Shown: in pieces, positions 5,582-6,230 of the stretch
How positions within the stretch are numbered: position 1 is the first letter of the stretch
Layout: each line of letters opens with the position of its first letter
Assembly (NCBI GenBank): GCA_041655055.1
Contig: JBBAGE010000135.1
Coordinates: forward strand, 1 to 6,230
Direction of reading: 5' to 3'
Origin: JBBAGE01 sp041655055
GTDB taxonomy: Bacteria > Pseudomonadota > Alphaproteobacteria > Rhodobacterales > Rhodobacteraceae
Length of the DNA stretch: 6,230 nucleotides
The notes under the pieces: generated by a model
Told to the model about the DNA's origin: nothing
The model's input: the letters and a program-made list of their open reading frames with translations, nothing else
The model's database searches: none
Program-made: the position numbers and the translations under genes

Positions 5582-6230
5582 TCGAACGTGCCCGATACCC
5601 GCCCCAACAGCATGAATGCCCGCGCGGTGCGCGTATCGGCCAATTCCGCGATTTCCTGATCCGACGCGGTCTTTTCAAATTCGATAAAGATGTGATCGAA
5701 TTTGCGCAGGAAATGGTGCACCGTATCGCGGAAAATCGCATCCTGACGCAGGCGGGCGATCGCGGGCCCCAGCGTTTCGGGATCATGCCAGCCGCCAAGT
5801 GCGGCAATCGGCTGGCCGCGTTCGCCATGGGCAAAGCGGCGCCAGATGCCGGGGCTGGCCCGGTCGGGCTGCATGTCATCCACGTAAATGCCATCCTGGC
5901 TAAGCAGGGTCAGCACATCCTGGCTGGCCTGCACCAACTGGCTGGCGCGCCGATCGGCCAGCGCAAGACGCAGGGCGCGAAAACCTTCGCGATCTTCGGC
6001 GGTTTCGGGGAAATTCAGCGCGCGGATGAAATCGCTGGCGGCAAGCGGCTGGCCGGGGGGCGGGGGCGCATCGGCCATGGGCGCGGGCTGCGCGGGCGCG
6101 GCAGCGGCGGCGGCGGCGGGGGCAGGCGCGGGGGTGCGCCCGCCTAGCGCGGCCTCAAGCCGGCGTTGGGCGCTGGCGATATCCTCGATCCGTTTTTCAA
6201 GGCTGCGGCCGGGGGTGGGGAATGTGCCCT
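5578..6230 (-). CDS. Conserved-looking protein of unknown function, C-terminal part (5' end cut by window)
   Basis: I do not recognise a named family. The frame is open from the window edge to the TAA at 5578-5580, giving 216 visible residues with no in-frame stop, so the start lies beyond base 6230. An ATG at 6078 exists but would discard a plausible upstream part. Visible order: a charged helix likely to form a coiled coil (SLEKRIEDIASAQRRLEAAL, about residues 9-28), a low-complexity Ala/Pro linker with seven alanines in a row (about 33-60), then a mainly helical globular domain (about 62-216). The domain contains DVLTLLSQDGIYVDDM, PGIWRRFAHGERG, LRQDAIFRDTVHHFLRKF and a C-terminal TRTARAFMLLGRVSGTFD. 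I have the impression of similar uncharacterised proteins in Rhodobacterales, but cannot verify it. No signal peptide or membrane segment is seen in this part. It converges on mobA with a 4-nt overlap. Confidence 0.75.
   Translation of the reverse strand, partial: GTFPTPGRSLEKRIEDIASAQRRLEAALGGRTPAPAPAAAAAAAPAQPAPMADAPPPPGQPLAASDFIRALNFPETAEDREGFRALRLALADRRASQLVQASQDVLTLLSQDGIYVDDMQPDRASPGIWRRFAHGERGQPIAALGGWHDPETLGPAIARLRQDAIFRDTVHHFLRKFDHIFIEFEKTASDQEIAELADTRTARAFMLLGRVSGTFD
6104..6118. repeat. GCG trinucleotide run encoding part of a poly-alanine linker
   Basis: Five GCG units in a row lie inside the Ala/Pro linker of the - strand gene, where they read as part of a run of seven alanines. 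Such runs can gain or lose units by slippage without shifting the frame, so linker length may vary between strains. Confidence 0.55.

Noticed and set aside
5692..6147. Open frame of 151 codons on the + strand opposite the partial terminal gene
   Set aside because: It ends in a Gly/Arg run that is only the complement of the Ala/Pro linker. The - strand frame has the more protein-like composition and a tight stop overlap with mobA.
1..6230. CRISPR array, tRNA or rRNA gene, insertion sequence, phage or defence genes
   Set aside because: Reading both strands showed no spaced direct repeats, transposase or integrase motifs, terminal inverted repeats or tRNA-like cloverleaf. Coding genes of ordinary families fill nearly all of the window.

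Overview
The window looks like chromosomal DNA from a GC-rich alphaproteobacterium, most likely of the Rhodobacterales (Rhodobacter/Paracoccus/Roseobacter relatives). The clearest marker is a 44-residue aa3-type cytochrome c oxidase subunit IV that resembles, from memory, the Paracoccus denitrificans subunit. The family-level content (YqgE/AlgH, Sua5-type threonylcarbamoyl-AMP synthase, a DmdC-like acyl-CoA dehydrogenase, MobA) and the codon use fit the same group. The species cannot be named from sequence alone.

Layout: (1) positions 1-357, + strand, the C-terminal part of a YqgE/AlgH protein; (2) 354-1301, - strand, a full-length Sua5-type enzyme that meets yqgE tail to tail on a shared CTAG; (3) 1302-1404, a divergent intergenic region holding an 18-bp imperfect dyad; (4) 1405-5581, + strand, five closely packed genes: acyl-CoA dehydrogenase, MBL-fold hydrolase (overlapping the dehydrogenase by 4 nt), cytochrome oxidase subunit IV, a small lipoprotein and mobA; (5) 5578-6230, - strand, the C-terminal part of an unrecognised protein that meets mobA tail to tail on a shared TTAA. 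The protein-coding part is nearly gap-free. The only non-coding stretch longer than 40 bases is 1302-1404.

How the genes relate: the dehydrogenase and MBL hydrolase are probably translationally coupled and may act on the same acyl-CoA route. The genes after them (oxidase subunit IV, lipoprotein, mobA) have unrelated or unknown roles and may simply be co-transcribed, or may have a promoter of their own inside the end of the MBL gene. Threonylcarbamoyl-AMP synthase (tRNA modification) and MobA (molybdenum cofactor maturation) are housekeeping functions.

I found no mobile element, CRISPR array, tRNA or rRNA, defence system or sign of recent transfer. The region looks like ordinary core genome. 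The items most worth a second look are the lipoprotein, which has a possible circularly permuted papain-like His/Cys arrangement, the 18-bp dyad in the divergent promoter region, and the repeated 4-nt palindromic stop-codon overlaps.
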